Shown here: one piece after another, positions 8,698 to 17,291 of the stretch
Layout of the letters: every line of letters begins with the position of its first letter
Numbering within the stretch: position 1 is the first letter of the stretch
Source: Streptosporangium roseum DSM 43021
GTDB lineage: Bacteria > Actinomycetota > Actinomycetes > Streptosporangiales > Streptosporangiaceae
Assembly: GCF_000024865.1 (NCBI RefSeq)
Contig: NC_013595.1
Location: forward strand, 10,044,001 to 10,108,000
DNA length: 64,000 bases
Reading direction: 5' to 3'
Made by a program: the position numbers and the translations under genes
Notes under the pieces: model-generated
The model's input: the letters and a program-made list of their open reading frames with translations, nothing else
Databases searched by the model: none
What the model was told of the DNA's origin: nothing

Positions 8698-10482
8698 TCA
8701 CCGGGCGCTGGTGCGGAACGGCTTGGCCGGCTTGCCCAGGTTCGGGGTGCCGAGCAGCTTCTTCGAGGAGATCGCGTAGATGCCGTCGTTGGTGAAGACC
8801 CAGGCGATCTTGCGGTCCCACTCGACGTAGGTGCCGTGGGTCTGGTTGCCCAGGGCGTAGTCGGGCACGCCCTTGGCGAAGCCCGCCGGGACGAACTGCG
8901 CGACGATCTTCGGGTGCTTCGGGTCGCGGGTGTCGAAGAACTGCACGCCCGCGTTGTAGAACGCGTACGGCAGCAGGCCCTGCTTGGGCTCCCCGGGTGA
9001 GGTGTAGTAGCCCGAGCGCTTGGGGCCGAAGCTGCCGCCGCGCTGGCAGTAGTCGCCGAACGGGGCCGCCGCGGCGGGCTCGGGCCGGGGCAGGGCGCCG
9101 ACGATGCGGGGCTTGGCCGGGTTGCGGACGTCGATCTGGAAGATGTCCTTGTAGGGCTCGTGGCAGTCCTCGCCCAGCGGGTAGCCGGAGACGTAGATCA
9201 TGCCGGTCTTCTCGAACTGGGAGACGTCCACGTTGTCCGCCTCGGTGCCGCCGACCGACATGGGCAGGTCCAGGTGGGCGACCTCGTTCATCTTGGCGGG
9301 GTTGGAGATGTCCAGCACCGACAGGCCGTAGCCGCCCAGGGCCGCGAAGCCGTACTTGCCGCCCTCCTCGACCGGCTTGGGGATGAACAGCGGCATGCGC
9401 GCGCCCATCCAGGAGGTCTGGTTGCCGCAGCGCGGGTTCTTGGCGTAGTCGGCGGACTCGCCGGCGAGCTGGCCCTTCCTGTGCCACTCACCGATCTTCT
9501 TCGGCTTGGCCGGGTCGGACATGTCGTAGGCCTGGTAGCCGGCCGAGTACAGGTAGGTGGGCACCTCGGTGTTGCTCCAGGTGTCCAGCGGCGCGGCGGC
9601 GACGAACATGTACTTGCCGCCGGTCCAGTACGGCACGTCCAGCGAGCCCGAGCCCTGCTGCGGCCCGTCGACCGGCGCGTTCAGCGGGTTGTCCGCCGAG
9701 CCGTCGGTGGTGACGGTGGCCAGCAGCTTCCAGTCCTTCTTGCGCGGGCCGTTGAGCTGGTAGACCTTGAAGCCCTTGAAGCTCGTGGTCTCACGGAGCT
9801 TCCTGACACCCTCGGCGTTGCGGAACTTGGAGTGCTCCACCGAGTCGCCCAGCTCGCCCACCTGGCGCTTCTGCTCGAAGCTCTGGACCATGACGTAGGC
9901 GTCGAGCCTGGCGTTCCACTGGATGGTGGAGGCGCCCCAGTAGTCGTGGGCCTTCCAGTCCTTGCCGTCCTTGAGCTCGACGTTCTCGCCGTACTCGGCC
10001 TTGATGTCGTTGCGGCTGAGCGACTCGACGATCTTGACCTTCTTGACGTCGGTCACGTCGTAGACGCGGCCCTCGCTCCGGTCGTACTGGAACAGGTAGC
10101 GGCGGCCGTCGAAGTCGACGATGTTCTGCCAGCTGTGGAAGTAGTCCGGGGTGAACTCGGCGCCCCGGTAGGCGGCCTCCAGCTTGATCGGACCCTCTAG
10201 GTAGGACTTCGGGTCGTAGCCCTTGGTCTTCCCGAACAGGTCCTGGGCGCCGCCGGGGAAGGAGAAGCGCTCCTCGCCGGCCGGGGTCAGGGAGGGGTGC
10301 CGGAAGGTGCCGTCGAGCTGCATGCCGTACGTGCCGGCCTGGGGGTCGGCCGGGCGGCGGTCGCCGCAGACGGAGGGGATGTTCGGATCGTCGGGGGCCG
10401 CTGCCCGCACCGCCGTACCGGAGGCGAGGACGAGACCCGCGACGCCGGAGGTGATCAGGGCATGCCGGAGGAAGTGGCGCAT
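8698..10482 (-). CDS. Secreted LVIVD-repeat protein
   Basis: The 594 residues start with a signal peptide (MRHFLRHALITSGVAGLVLA). The mature chain has repeated segments of the LVIVD/beta-propeller type, each ending in a Y-D-or-S-D-x-x-N/D-P-A-K step: YDVTDVKKVKIVESL, YDMSDPAKPKKIGEW, LDISNPAKMNEVAHL, IDVRNPAKPRIVGAL, FDTRDPKHPKIVAQF. This is typical of extracellular propellers, probably binding rather than catalytic. The ATG at 10482 has GAAAGG upstream; the open frame to 10590 would run into the stem-loop. The gene is co-directional with the kynureninase operon. A palindrome like that of the IclR gene lies 72 bases upstream, so shared regulation is possible. Confidence 0.8.
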   Translation of the reverse strand: MRHFLRHALITSGVAGLVLASGTAVRAAAPDDPNIPSVCGDRRPADPQAGTYGMQLDGTFRHPSLTPAGEERFSFPGGAQDLFGKTKGYDPKSYLEGPIKLEAAYRGAEFTPDYFHSWQNIVDFDGRRYLFQYDRSEGRVYDVTDVKKVKIVESLSRNDIKAEYGENVELKDGKDWKAHDYWGASTIQWNARLDAYVMVQSFEQKRQVGELGDSVEHSKFRNAEGVRKLRETTSFKGFKVYQLNGPRKKDWKLLATVTTDGSADNPLNAPVDGPQQGSGSLDVPYWTGGKYMFVAAAPLDTWSNTEVPTYLYSAGYQAYDMSDPAKPKKIGEWHRKGQLAGESADYAKNPRCGNQTSWMGARMPLFIPKPVEEGGKYGFAALGGYGLSVLDISNPAKMNEVAHLDLPMSVGGTEADNVDVSQFEKTGMIYVSGYPLGEDCHEPYKDIFQIDVRNPAKPRIVGALPRPEPAAAAPFGDYCQRGGSFGPKRSGYYTSPGEPKQGLLPYAFYNAGVQFFDTRDPKHPKIVAQFVPAGFAKGVPDYALGNQTHGTYVEWDRKIAWVFTNDGIYAISSKKLLGTPNLGKPAKPFRTSAR

Positions 10483-10553
10483 GGCGCGACCTTTCACAGG
10501 AAAGGGAGGAACGCCCTCAGGCTTTCGGTTCCGTCCCCCTCCAGGCCACGCCC

Positions 10554-10596
10554 CGTTCCGTGAGATGGAACCGGAAGGGTTCCATCTCACGGAACG
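10554..10596. promoter_or_regulatory. 19-bp inverted repeat: terminator of kynU and/or paired operator for the LVIVD gene
   Basis: The 19-base arms 10554-10572 and 10578-10596 are perfect complements with a 5-base loop, eight bases after the kynU stop, as for a terminator. Each arm contains GTTCCGTGAGATGGAACC, which matches GTTCCGTGAAACGGAACC at the IclR gene in 16 of 18 positions. The repeat is also 72 bases upstream of the LVIVD gene start, a normal operator distance. Both roles can coexist. Confidence 0.7.
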
Positions 10597-10603
10597 CCGG
10601 CAC

Positions 10604-11827
10604 TCAGGTGACGGCCAGGCGCCGCTGGTACCGCTCGTCGCGCCAGTGCTCCTTCTCCAGCACCTCGGTCAGCGTGGCGACCGCGTCGTAGACGTCGGCG
10701 AACCGGATGTAGAGCGGGGCGAAGCCGAAGCGCAGGATGTCGGGGGCGCGGAAGTCCCCGTGGACGCCGCGGTCGATCAGCGCGCGCATGACCGGGTAAC
10801 CGTCGGGGTGGCGGAGGCTGACCTGGCTGCCGCGACGCTCCGGGTCCCTGGGGGTGACCAGCTCGACCCCGTACGGCGCGCGGAGCTCCTCGGCCAGGTC
10901 GATGAAGAGCGAGGTCAGGGCCACGCTCTTGGCCCGGACCTGTCCCAGGTCCACCCGTTCCCAGATGTCCAGCGACGCGTTGAGCGGGGCGTAGGACAGC
11001 ACGTGCGGGGTGCTCACGGTGAAGCGCCGGATGCCCTCGGCGGGGCGGTAGCCCGGCTCGAACGCGAACGGCGCCGCGTGGCCGTGCCAGCCGGTCAGCA
11101 TGTGCTCGGCCCGGGCGTGGTGCCGCGGGTTGACGTAGACGAACGCCGGGGCCCCCGGGCCGGCGTTGAGGTATTTGTAGGTGCAGCCGACCGCGAAGTC
11201 GGCCGCCGACATGTCGACCTGGAAGGCGCCGGCGCTGTGGCACAGGTCCCAGATCATCAACGCGCCCGCCGCCTGGACCTTCGCGGTCACCGCCGCGGTG
11301 TCGTGGCGCTCTCCGGTCCGGTAGTCCACCTCCGACATCAGCACGCAGGCGACGTCGTCCCCCAGCACCTCGTCGAGGACCCCGATGTCGCGCACCTCGT
11401 AGCCGCCCAGCGCCTTGACGAGGCCCTCGACCATGTAGCGGTCGGTCGGGAAGTTGGCCAGGTCGGAGATGATCACCCGGCGGCCGGGGCGGAGGCCCAT
11501 GGCCGCCGAGACCGCCTTGACGATGGCGATCGAGGTGCTCTCGCCCACCACGACCTGTCCGGGACCCGCGCCGATCAGCGGGGCCAGGCGGTCACCGGTG
11601 GTCAGCGGCAGGTCGAACCAGCCGGCGGAGTTCCAGCCGCCGACCAGTTGCCGGCCCCACTCCTCTTCCACGACCCGTGCCGTGGCGGCCGCGGCCGCTC
11701 TGGGCATCGCGCCGAGCGAGTTCCCGACCAGATAGATCGTTCCGTCGGGCAGGACGAACTCGTCCCTGAGGTGCTTGAGGGGATCGTCCGCGTCGAGGGC
11801 GACGCAGTCCGCGCGGCTGATGGTCAC
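10604..11827 (-). CDS. kynU: Kynureninase
   Basis: The 407 residues form a full-length PLP fold-type I enzyme that cleaves kynurenine or 3-hydroxykynurenine to (3-hydroxy)anthranilate and alanine. Visible features are the N-terminal YLVGNSLG motif, GWFDLPL, the aspartate that pairs with the PLP nitrogen in IWDLCHSAGAF, and the PLP lysine in CTYKYLNAGPGAP. The GTG start follows GGGAGATGATTC. It is the last gene of the aromatic-catabolic operon. With 3-hydroxykynurenine as substrate it would feed the dioxygenase encoded upstream. No tryptophan dioxygenase or kynurenine monooxygenase is in the window. Confidence 0.93.
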   Translation of the reverse strand: MTISRADCVALDADDPLKHLRDEFVLPDGTIYLVGNSLGAMPRAAAAATARVVEEEWGRQLVGGWNSAGWFDLPLTTGDRLAPLIGAGPGQVVVGESTSIAIVKAVSAAMGLRPGRRVIISDLANFPTDRYMVEGLVKALGGYEVRDIGVLDEVLGDDVACVLMSEVDYRTGERHDTAAVTAKVQAAGALMIWDLCHSAGAFQVDMSAADFAVGCTYKYLNAGPGAPAFVYVNPRHHARAEHMLTGWHGHAAPFAFEPGYRPAEGIRRFTVSTPHVLSYAPLNASLDIWERVDLGQVRAKSVALTSLFIDLAEELRAPYGVELVTPRDPERRGSQVSLRHPDGYPVMRALIDRGVHGDFRAPDILRFGFAPLYIRFADVYDAVATLTEVLEKEHWRDERYQRRLAVT

Positions 11828-11864
11828 GAATCATCTCCCGGTTAGGTGCTTACCAACCCCTCCA

Positions 11865-12629
11865 TCATCCGGCATCCGCAAAGGTCAGAGCATCGGGCGG
11901 TTCCGGGACATGGAACTTCCGCTCGACATGGCGGGCCGGACGGCGCCGGACCCGCCAGGCGGGGACCGTGATCTGCTCGGGCCGTTCGAGCGTGGTGACG
12001 TGGGAGGAAACGGCCGCCACGGCGTCCCGGTCACAGCCGGTCAGCACCACGGTCAGCCCGGCGGGCAGCCCTCGGAGCAGGTCCGCGAAACGGACGCGCT
12101 CCTCGGCGGTCATCCCGGCCATCGGCTCGTCCAGCAGCAGCAGCCGGGGCCGCGAGGCCAGCGCCACGGCGATCTCCAGCCTGCGGCGGGCCCCCGGCGG
12201 CAACCGGTCGGTCGCCTCGCCGGCCTCCCCGGCGAGACCGGCGGCCCGGAGCAGGTCGAGCACCTCGACCGTCAGGGCGTGCCGCCGGTCCGGCGGGGAC
12301 GGGACGGGCAACCCTCCGCGACCGTGCGCGCCCAGTGCCATCGCCACGTGCTCCACGCAGGTCAGCCCGGCCACGGCGGTGCCGTGCTGGAAGATCCTGG
12401 CGATGCCGGGCCGGCGGCTCTCCGACAGGTCGGTGACGTCGTGCCCGTCGTACTCGACGCGGCCCCCGGTCGGCCGGATCACCCCGGCGATGAGCCGCAT
12501 CACCGTGGACTTGCCGGACCCGGGCGGTCCGACCAGCCCGCGGCGCTCGCCCCGGCGGATCGCCAGGTCCATCCCGTCCACCGCCTTGACCGTGCCGAAG
12601 CACATCGTCACCCGGTGCAGCGACAGCAC
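11865..12629 (-). CDS. Orphan ABC transporter ATP-binding protein, degenerate motifs
   Basis: The 254 residues resemble the LivG class of branched-chain amino acid transport ATPases. Walker A (GPPGSGKST), the Q-loop (IARIFQ) and Walker B (LLLLDEPMAG) are intact. The signature LSGGQ is replaced by LPPGARRR, and the switch His after Walker B is missing (VVLTGCDRDA where EHD is usual). No permease or binding-protein gene is nearby. It is inside the catabolic operon, four bases after the decarboxylase stop and 37 bases before kynU, so a link with uptake of kynurenine-type substrates is plausible but unproven. The altered catalytic motifs suggest weak or regulatory ATPase activity. Confidence 0.85.
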   Translation of the reverse strand: MLSLHRVTMCFGTVKAVDGMDLAIRRGERRGLVGPPGSGKSTVMRLIAGVIRPTGGRVEYDGHDVTDLSESRRPGIARIFQHGTAVAGLTCVEHVAMALGAHGRGGLPVPSPPDRRHALTVEVLDLLRAAGLAGEAGEATDRLPPGARRRLEIAVALASRPRLLLLDEPMAGMTAEERVRFADLLRGLPAGLTVVLTGCDRDAVAAVSSHVTTLERPEQITVPAWRVRRRPARHVERKFHVPEPPDALTFADAG

Positions 12630-12633
12630 GGGG

Positions 12634-13605
12634 TCACCGGCCGAGGAACCGGGCGGCGTTGCCGCCGAGCAGCTTGGCGCGGGCGTCGTCGGTGAGGAAC
12701 CTCGCCCCCCGGATCAGCGATCCCGCCGGTGACTCGCCCAGCGGGTAGGGGAAGTCGGACCCGAGCATGACGCGGTCCTCCCCCATCGTGTCCACCAGCA
12801 GCCGCAGCGCCCGCTCGTCGAACACGACCGAGTCCACGCTGAAGCGCTCCAGGTAGGCGGAGGGCGGGAACTCCGAGACCCCGACGAGGTCGTTACGGCG
12901 GCGCCAGGCGTTCTCGAAGCGGCCGAGCCAGAAGGCGAACGAGCCGCCACCGTGCGCGAAGCAGATCCTCAGGGAGTCCGGCACCCGGTCGAAGACGCCG
13001 CCCAGGATCAGGGCGAGCACCGACAGGTGCGTCTCGGCGGGCATGCCGACCAGCCACTGGGCCATCCAGCGCTGCAGCCGGGGACCGCCCGGCATGTCCC
13101 ACGGGTGGACGAAGACGGGCGCGCCCACCGAGGCGCAGTGCTGGAGGAACTGGACGATCCCCTCGTCGTCGAGGTCGCGGTCCCCGACGTGGTTGCCGAT
13201 CTCGACGCCCGCGTGCCCGGCGGCCAGGCAGCGGTCCAGCTCGGCGCAGGCCAGGTCGGGGTCCTGGAGCGGCACCTGGCAGAACGGCACCAGCCGCTCG
13301 GACGCGCAGATCTCCAGAGCCAGGTCGTTGAAGACCCGGGCGACGCCCGCGGCCTGCGCCGCCGGGCGTTCGTAGGAGAAGAACACCGGCGTCGGCGAGA
13401 CGACCTGGACGTCCACCCCGTCGGCGTCCATCTGCTCCAGGCGGGCCGGGAGGTTCCAGCAGTCGTCCTGGATCCGGCGGAACTCCCGGTCGCCGAGCAG
13501 GATCATGGCCTCCCGCTCGGACTCCACCCGGAGCCGGGGCGCCCCCGGCCAGCCGAGGTCCGGCCAGCCCTTGGGGACGTAGTGCGTGTGAACATCAATG
13601 ATCAA
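12634..13605 (-). CDS. 2-amino-3-carboxymuconate-6-semialdehyde decarboxylase
   Basis: The 323-residue amidohydrolase-fold decarboxylase removes the 3-carboxyl of the ring-cleavage product of 3-hydroxyanthranilate, steering it away from quinolinate. The metal site is visible as HTHYVP at the N-terminus, a His in VFVHPWDMPGGP, CFAHGGGSFAFW, and the Asp in LGSDFPYPLG. The start is TTG (13605), three bases after the stop of the dioxygenase gene, so coupling is likely. Length and motifs fit ACMSD well. It gives 2-aminomuconate semialdehyde for the dehydrogenase encoded first in the operon. Confidence 0.93.
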   Translation of the reverse strand: MIIDVHTHYVPKGWPDLGWPGAPRLRVESEREAMILLGDREFRRIQDDCWNLPARLEQMDADGVDVQVVSPTPVFFSYERPAAQAAGVARVFNDLALEICASERLVPFCQVPLQDPDLACAELDRCLAAGHAGVEIGNHVGDRDLDDEGIVQFLQHCASVGAPVFVHPWDMPGGPRLQRWMAQWLVGMPAETHLSVLALILGGVFDRVPDSLRICFAHGGGSFAFWLGRFENAWRRRNDLVGVSEFPPSAYLERFSVDSVVFDERALRLLVDTMGEDRVMLGSDFPYPLGESPAGSLIRGARFLTDDARAKLLGGNAARFLGR

Positions 13606-13608
13606 GGG

Positions 13609-14124
13609 TTATCCCTTGCCCGGGTGGAGCGCGCCGCAGTCGTCGCAGGTGCGGGCCTTCTCGTCGTCGTAGAAGGACTGGAAGATCGGCGGCAGGTCGG
13701 CCACGATGTCGCGGACCTGGAGTTCGACCTGGTGGACCACGGCGCTGCACTCCTGGCAGTACCACCGGAACTTCTCCAGCACCCCCTCCGGCCTGATCCG
13801 CTCCACCAGGAAGCCGACCGAGCCCTCCTCGGGACGCTGCGGCGAGTGCGGCATGTTCGGCGGGAGCAGCCACATCTGGCCCTCGCGGACGTGGACGGTG
13901 TCCGGCCCCTCGGGCGTCATGACGTTGATGTGCATGTTGCCGCGGACCTGGTAGAAGAGCTCCTCGTACGGATCGACGTGGAAGTCGGTCCGCGCGTTCG
14001 GGCCGCCGACGACCATCACGATGAGGTCGCTGGAGTCCTCAAAAATGATCTTGTTGCCCACCGGCGGCTTGAGCAGGTGGGCGTGCTCGTCGATCCACTT
14101 GTTGAAGTCGATGGGGGGGATCAC
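13609..14124 (-). CDS. 3-hydroxyanthranilate 3,4-dioxygenase
   Basis: The 171-residue cupin opens the ring of 3-hydroxyanthranilate. The iron ligands are visible as FHVDPYEELFYQ (His, Glu) and NMPHSPQR (His). A C-terminal rubredoxin-like site with two CxxC pairs (CQEC, CDDC) is present, as in bacterial enzymes of this family. GTG at 14124 has a GGAGGAGCGACA ribosome binding site and overlaps the stop of the deaminase gene by four bases; the longer open frame upstream is only overlap with that gene. Confidence 0.95.
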   Translation of the reverse strand: MIPPIDFNKWIDEHAHLLKPPVGNKIIFEDSSDLIVMVVGGPNARTDFHVDPYEELFYQVRGNMHINVMTPEGPDTVHVREGQMWLLPPNMPHSPQRPEEGSVGFLVERIRPEGVLEKFRWYCQECSAVVHQVELQVRDIVADLPPIFQSFYDDEKARTCDDCGALHPGKG

Positions 14125-14543
14125 TGTCGCTCCTCCGGTCGGTGGGCCACGGCCTGAATCTCGATGAGCAGGTGGGGGTGGGGCAGTTGGTGGACGGCCA
14201 CGGTGGTGCGGGTCGGACCGGCCTCGTCGAAGTACTCCGCGTAGACCGCGTTGTAGCCGCCGAAGTCGTTCATGTTCACCAGGTAGGCGGTGATCTGGAC
14301 GAGATCGCTCAGGTCGGCCCCGGCCGCCTTGAGGATGTCGCCGATGTTCTCTATCACGGCCCGGGTCTGCTCGGCGATGTCGAGCGTGACCGTGCCGAAC
14401 TCGTCGGCCGCGGCTCCGGCGATCGTGTTGTCCGGCCTGCGGGAGCTGGTGCCGGACACGTAGATGAAGTCTCCGGCCCGCTTGACGTGCGGGAACCTCC
14501 CGCGCGGGGTGGCCTTTCCCCTGATGACGATTCCGTCGGTCAC
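14121..14543 (-). CDS. RidA-family 2-aminomuconate deaminase
   Basis: The 140-residue RidA/YjgF-fold protein carries the conserved Arg in GPTRTTVAVHQLP, the GTSSRRPDNTIAG segment and the DLVQITAYLVNMNDF strand-helix. RidA members in 3-hydroxyanthranilate/2-aminophenol pathways convert 2-aminomuconate to 4-oxalocrotonate (2-oxohex-3-enedioate) and ammonia, which is the step needed here. Both ends overlap neighbours by four bases (GTGA). General imine deaminase activity is the alternative. Confidence 0.88.
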   Translation of the reverse strand: MTDGIVIRGKATPRGRFPHVKRAGDFIYVSGTSSRRPDNTIAGAAADEFGTVTLDIAEQTRAVIENIGDILKAAGADLSDLVQITAYLVNMNDFGGYNAVYAEYFDEAGPTRTTVAVHQLPHPHLLIEIQAVAHRPEERQ

Positions 14544-15307
14544 GACTGCCCCCCGTCCGCGGTGAAGGAGACCGAGCCCAGGTGCCGGATCTCCGCCCTG
14601 ACGTGGGCTCCGGGGGCCAGCGGCTCGGCGGGCGTGGCGGCGCCGGCGAGCAGGATCCACCCGGGCTCCATGACCACCCCGTGCGCCCCGGCGAGGCGCG
14701 CGGCCTCCGCGACGGCCCGGCGCGGGTCTCCCAGGATGGCACCGGTGGACCCGGTCTGGACGGGACGGCCGTCGATCTCGAAGACGACGCCGAGGTTCCA
14801 TCGGGCGGAATCGTAGGGCTGCCACGGGCCGACCACGTATCCGGCGGCCGAGGTGTTGTCGGCGATCACGTCCGGCAGGGAGAACCGGAAGTTCTCGTAG
14901 CGCGAGTCGATGACCTCGATGCCGGGGGCGACCGCGGCGATGGCGCCGGGCGCGAGGGCGTCGGCGACCGTGGCGATGCGGCGGCCGATCAGGTAGACGA
15001 CCTCCGGCTCGACACGGGGATGGATGTAGCCCGATATATCGGCGTATGAGCCGTCAAGGATGGCCGACGACTCCGGAACGCGGCCGAAGATCACGTCATG
15101 CACGCCCATCTGGCGGCGCTTGCCCTCGCTGGTGAAGCCCAGCTTCACCCCCGACAGCCGGTCGCCCCGCGCCAACCGGAGCCGGAGCAGCTCCTCCTGG
15201 ACCCGGTAGGCGGCGGCCACGTCGTAGCCCTGCTCGGGCTGCGGCACCGCGCGGGCGGTGCGCGCGGCCTCGTCCAGCACGGCGGCGAGCTTGTGGATGT
15301 CGGTCAC
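14540..15307 (-). CDS. 4-oxalocrotonate decarboxylase (hydratase/decarboxylase family)
   Basis: The 255-residue fumarylacetoacetate-hydrolase-like protein of the DmpE/DmpH family shows GVKLGFTSEGKRRQMGV, the metal-binding EPEVVYLIG strand and PGIEVIDSRYENFRFSLPD. The operon encodes two such paralogues; this one, next to the deaminase, more likely decarboxylates 4-oxalocrotonate to 2-oxopent-4-enoate, while the other (17288-18085) hydrates it. In meta-cleavage systems the two proteins form a complex. GTG overlaps the aldolase stop by four bases. Confidence 0.83.
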   Translation of the reverse strand: MTDIHKLAAVLDEAARTARAVPQPEQGYDVAAAYRVQEELLRLRLARGDRLSGVKLGFTSEGKRRQMGVHDVIFGRVPESSAILDGSYADISGYIHPRVEPEVVYLIGRRIATVADALAPGAIAAVAPGIEVIDSRYENFRFSLPDVIADNTSAAGYVVGPWQPYDSARWNLGVVFEIDGRPVQTGSTGAILGDPRRAVAEAARLAGAHGVVMEPGWILLAGAATPAEPLAPGAHVRAEIRHLGSVSFTADGGQS

Positions 15308-16317
15308 GGGGTTCCCCCTGCGCGTGCCAGGTCCAGTGCGATGTCCACGATCATGTCCTCCTGGCCGCCGACCATCCGGCGGCGGCCCGCCTCGGTCAGG
15401 ATGGTCCGGGTGTCGACCCCGTAGCGCGCCGACGCCGCCTCGGCGTGCCGCAGGAAGCTGGAGTAGACCCCGGCGTAGCCCAGCGTCAGCGTCTCCCGGT
15501 CCACCCGGACCGGCCGGTCCTGCAGCGGCCTGATCAGGTCGTCTGCCGCGTCCATCAGGGCATGCAGGTCACAGCCGTGCTCCCAGCCCATCAGGTCGGC
15601 CACCGCGACGAACACCTCGATCGGGCAGTTGCCCGCGCCCGCGCCCATCCCGGCGAGGGAGGCGTCCACCCGGTAGGTGCCGTTCTCCACGGCCACGACC
15701 GAGTTCGCCACGCCCAGCCCCAGGTTGTGGTGGGCGTGGATGCCGATCTCGGTGCCCTCGTCGAGCACCGAGCGGTAGGCGCGGACCCGCTCCCGGACCC
15801 CGTCCATGGTCAGCCGGCCGCCGGAGTCGGTCACGTAGACGCACTGCGCGCCGTACGACTCCATGAGCTTGGCCTGCCGCGCCAGCTCGTCGGCCGGCGC
15901 CATGTGGGACATCATCAGGAAGCCCGCGACGTCCATGCCGAGCTCGCGCGCGGTGGCGATGTGCTGGGCGGAGATGTCGGCCTCGGTGCAGTGGGTGGCG
16001 ACCCGGACCGAGGTCACGCCGAGCGCGTGGGCGCGCCTGAGGTCGTGGATGGTGCCGATGCCGGGCAGCAGCAGCGTCGTCAGCCGCGCCCGCCGTACGG
16101 CTCCCGCGACCGCCTCGATCCACTCGTCGTCGGTGTGCGCGCCCGCGCCGTAGTTGAAACTGCCCCCGGCGAGTCCGTCGCCGTGGGCGATCTCGATGGC
16201 CGCCACACCGGCGGCGTCCAGCGCGGCGGCGATCTCGGCGGCCTGGGCCGTGGTGTAGCGGTGCCGGATGGCGTGCATGCCGTCCCGCAACGTCACGTCC
16301 TGGACGTAGAGCCTCAC
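15304..16317 (-). CDS. 4-hydroxy-2-oxovalerate aldolase
   Basis: The 337-residue DmpG-type class II aldolase cleaves 4-hydroxy-2-oxopentanoate to pyruvate and acetaldehyde. The N-terminal VQDVTLRDGMHAIRH holds the metal Asp and catalytic Arg, the metal His pair is in GIHAHHNLGLGVANS, and the C-terminal communication domain is present. The aldolase and the acetaldehyde dehydrogenase encoded just before it normally form a channeling complex. The start overlaps the dehydrogenase stop by four bases. Confidence 0.95.
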   Translation of the reverse strand: MRLYVQDVTLRDGMHAIRHRYTTAQAAEIAAALDAAGVAAIEIAHGDGLAGGSFNYGAGAHTDDEWIEAVAGAVRRARLTTLLLPGIGTIHDLRRAHALGVTSVRVATHCTEADISAQHIATARELGMDVAGFLMMSHMAPADELARQAKLMESYGAQCVYVTDSGGRLTMDGVRERVRAYRSVLDEGTEIGIHAHHNLGLGVANSVVAVENGTYRVDASLAGMGAGAGNCPIEVFVAVADLMGWEHGCDLHALMDAADDLIRPLQDRPVRVDRETLTLGYAGVYSSFLRHAEAASARYGVDTRTILTEAGRRRMVGGQEDMIVDIALDLARAGGTP

Positions 16318-17291
16318 GCGCGCACCCCCGTGTCCACAGTCTGTCCGGTACGGTCCGGCAGGTCGACCAGCCGTTCGGCGGTGCGCAGCGCGGCCGACGT
16401 CATGATGTCCAGGTTCCCCGCGTAGGCGGGCAGGTAGTGGGCCGCGCCCTCCACCTCCAGGAAGACGCTCACCTTGGTCCCGCCGCCCCGCCCTCCGTCG
16501 GGCAGCGGCTCCCCCTCCGGGATCCTCTCGAACTGCACGTCCTGCTTGAGCCGGTAGCCGGGCACGTAGTCGCGGACCCTCTCCACCATGGCCCGCACGG
16601 CTCCCGCCACGGCGGCCTCGTCGCAGTCGCCGACCAGGCAGTAGACCGTGTCACGCATGATCAGCGGCGGCTCGGCCGGGTTGAGGACGATGATCGCCTT
16701 TCCCCTGGCGGCCCCGCCGACCTCCTCGATCGCCCGGGAGGTCGTCTCGGTGAACTCGTCGATGTTGGCGCGGGTGCCGGGGCCGGCCGACCTGGAGGCG
16801 ATCGAGGCGACGATCTCGGCGTAGCGGACGGGGACCTGCGAGGCCACCGCCGCCACGATCGGGATCGTCGCCTGCCCGCCGCAGGTGACCATGTTGAGGT
16901 TCCGCTCGGCGAGATGGGCGTCCAGGTTGACCGGAGGCACCACGTAGGGCCCGACGGCGGCGGGGGTCAGGTCGATGACCCGCTTGCCGTGCTCCCTGAG
17001 CACCCGGTCGTTGTGGAGGTGCGCCTTCGCCGAGGTCGCGTCGAGGACGACGTCCACGCCGGCGAACCCCGGCAGCCCGACCAGGCCCTCGACCCCCTCG
17101 TGGGTGGTCGCCACCCCACGCCGGCGGGCGCGGGCGAGGCCGTCGGAATCGGGGTCGATTCCCGCCATGGCGACGACCTCGACCCGCTTGGACAGCAGCG
17201 CCTTGAACATCAGGTCGGTGCCGATGTTCCCGGAGCCGATGATCGCGATCTTGACCCGTCGTGCGTCCCTGCCGGGCTCGTCGTGGGTCAT
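16314..17291 (-). CDS. Acetaldehyde dehydrogenase (acylating)
   Basis: The 325-residue DmpF-type enzyme makes acetyl-CoA from acetaldehyde, NAD and CoA. The NAD site (KIAIIGSGNIGTDLM) and the catalytic Cys (NMVTCGGQATIP) are clear. ATG at 17291 overlaps the hydratase stop (ATGA), so the much longer open frame upstream is not used. It is the partner of the aldolase gene immediately downstream. Confidence 0.95.
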   Translation of the reverse strand: MTHDEPGRDARRVKIAIIGSGNIGTDLMFKALLSKRVEVVAMAGIDPDSDGLARARRRGVATTHEGVEGLVGLPGFAGVDVVLDATSAKAHLHNDRVLREHGKRVIDLTPAAVGPYVVPPVNLDAHLAERNLNMVTCGGQATIPIVAAVASQVPVRYAEIVASIASRSAGPGTRANIDEFTETTSRAIEEVGGAARGKAIIVLNPAEPPLIMRDTVYCLVGDCDEAAVAGAVRAMVERVRDYVPGYRLKQDVQFERIPEGEPLPDGGRGGGTKVSVFLEVEGAAHYLPAYAGNLDIMTSAALRTAERLVDLPDRTGQTVDTGVRA

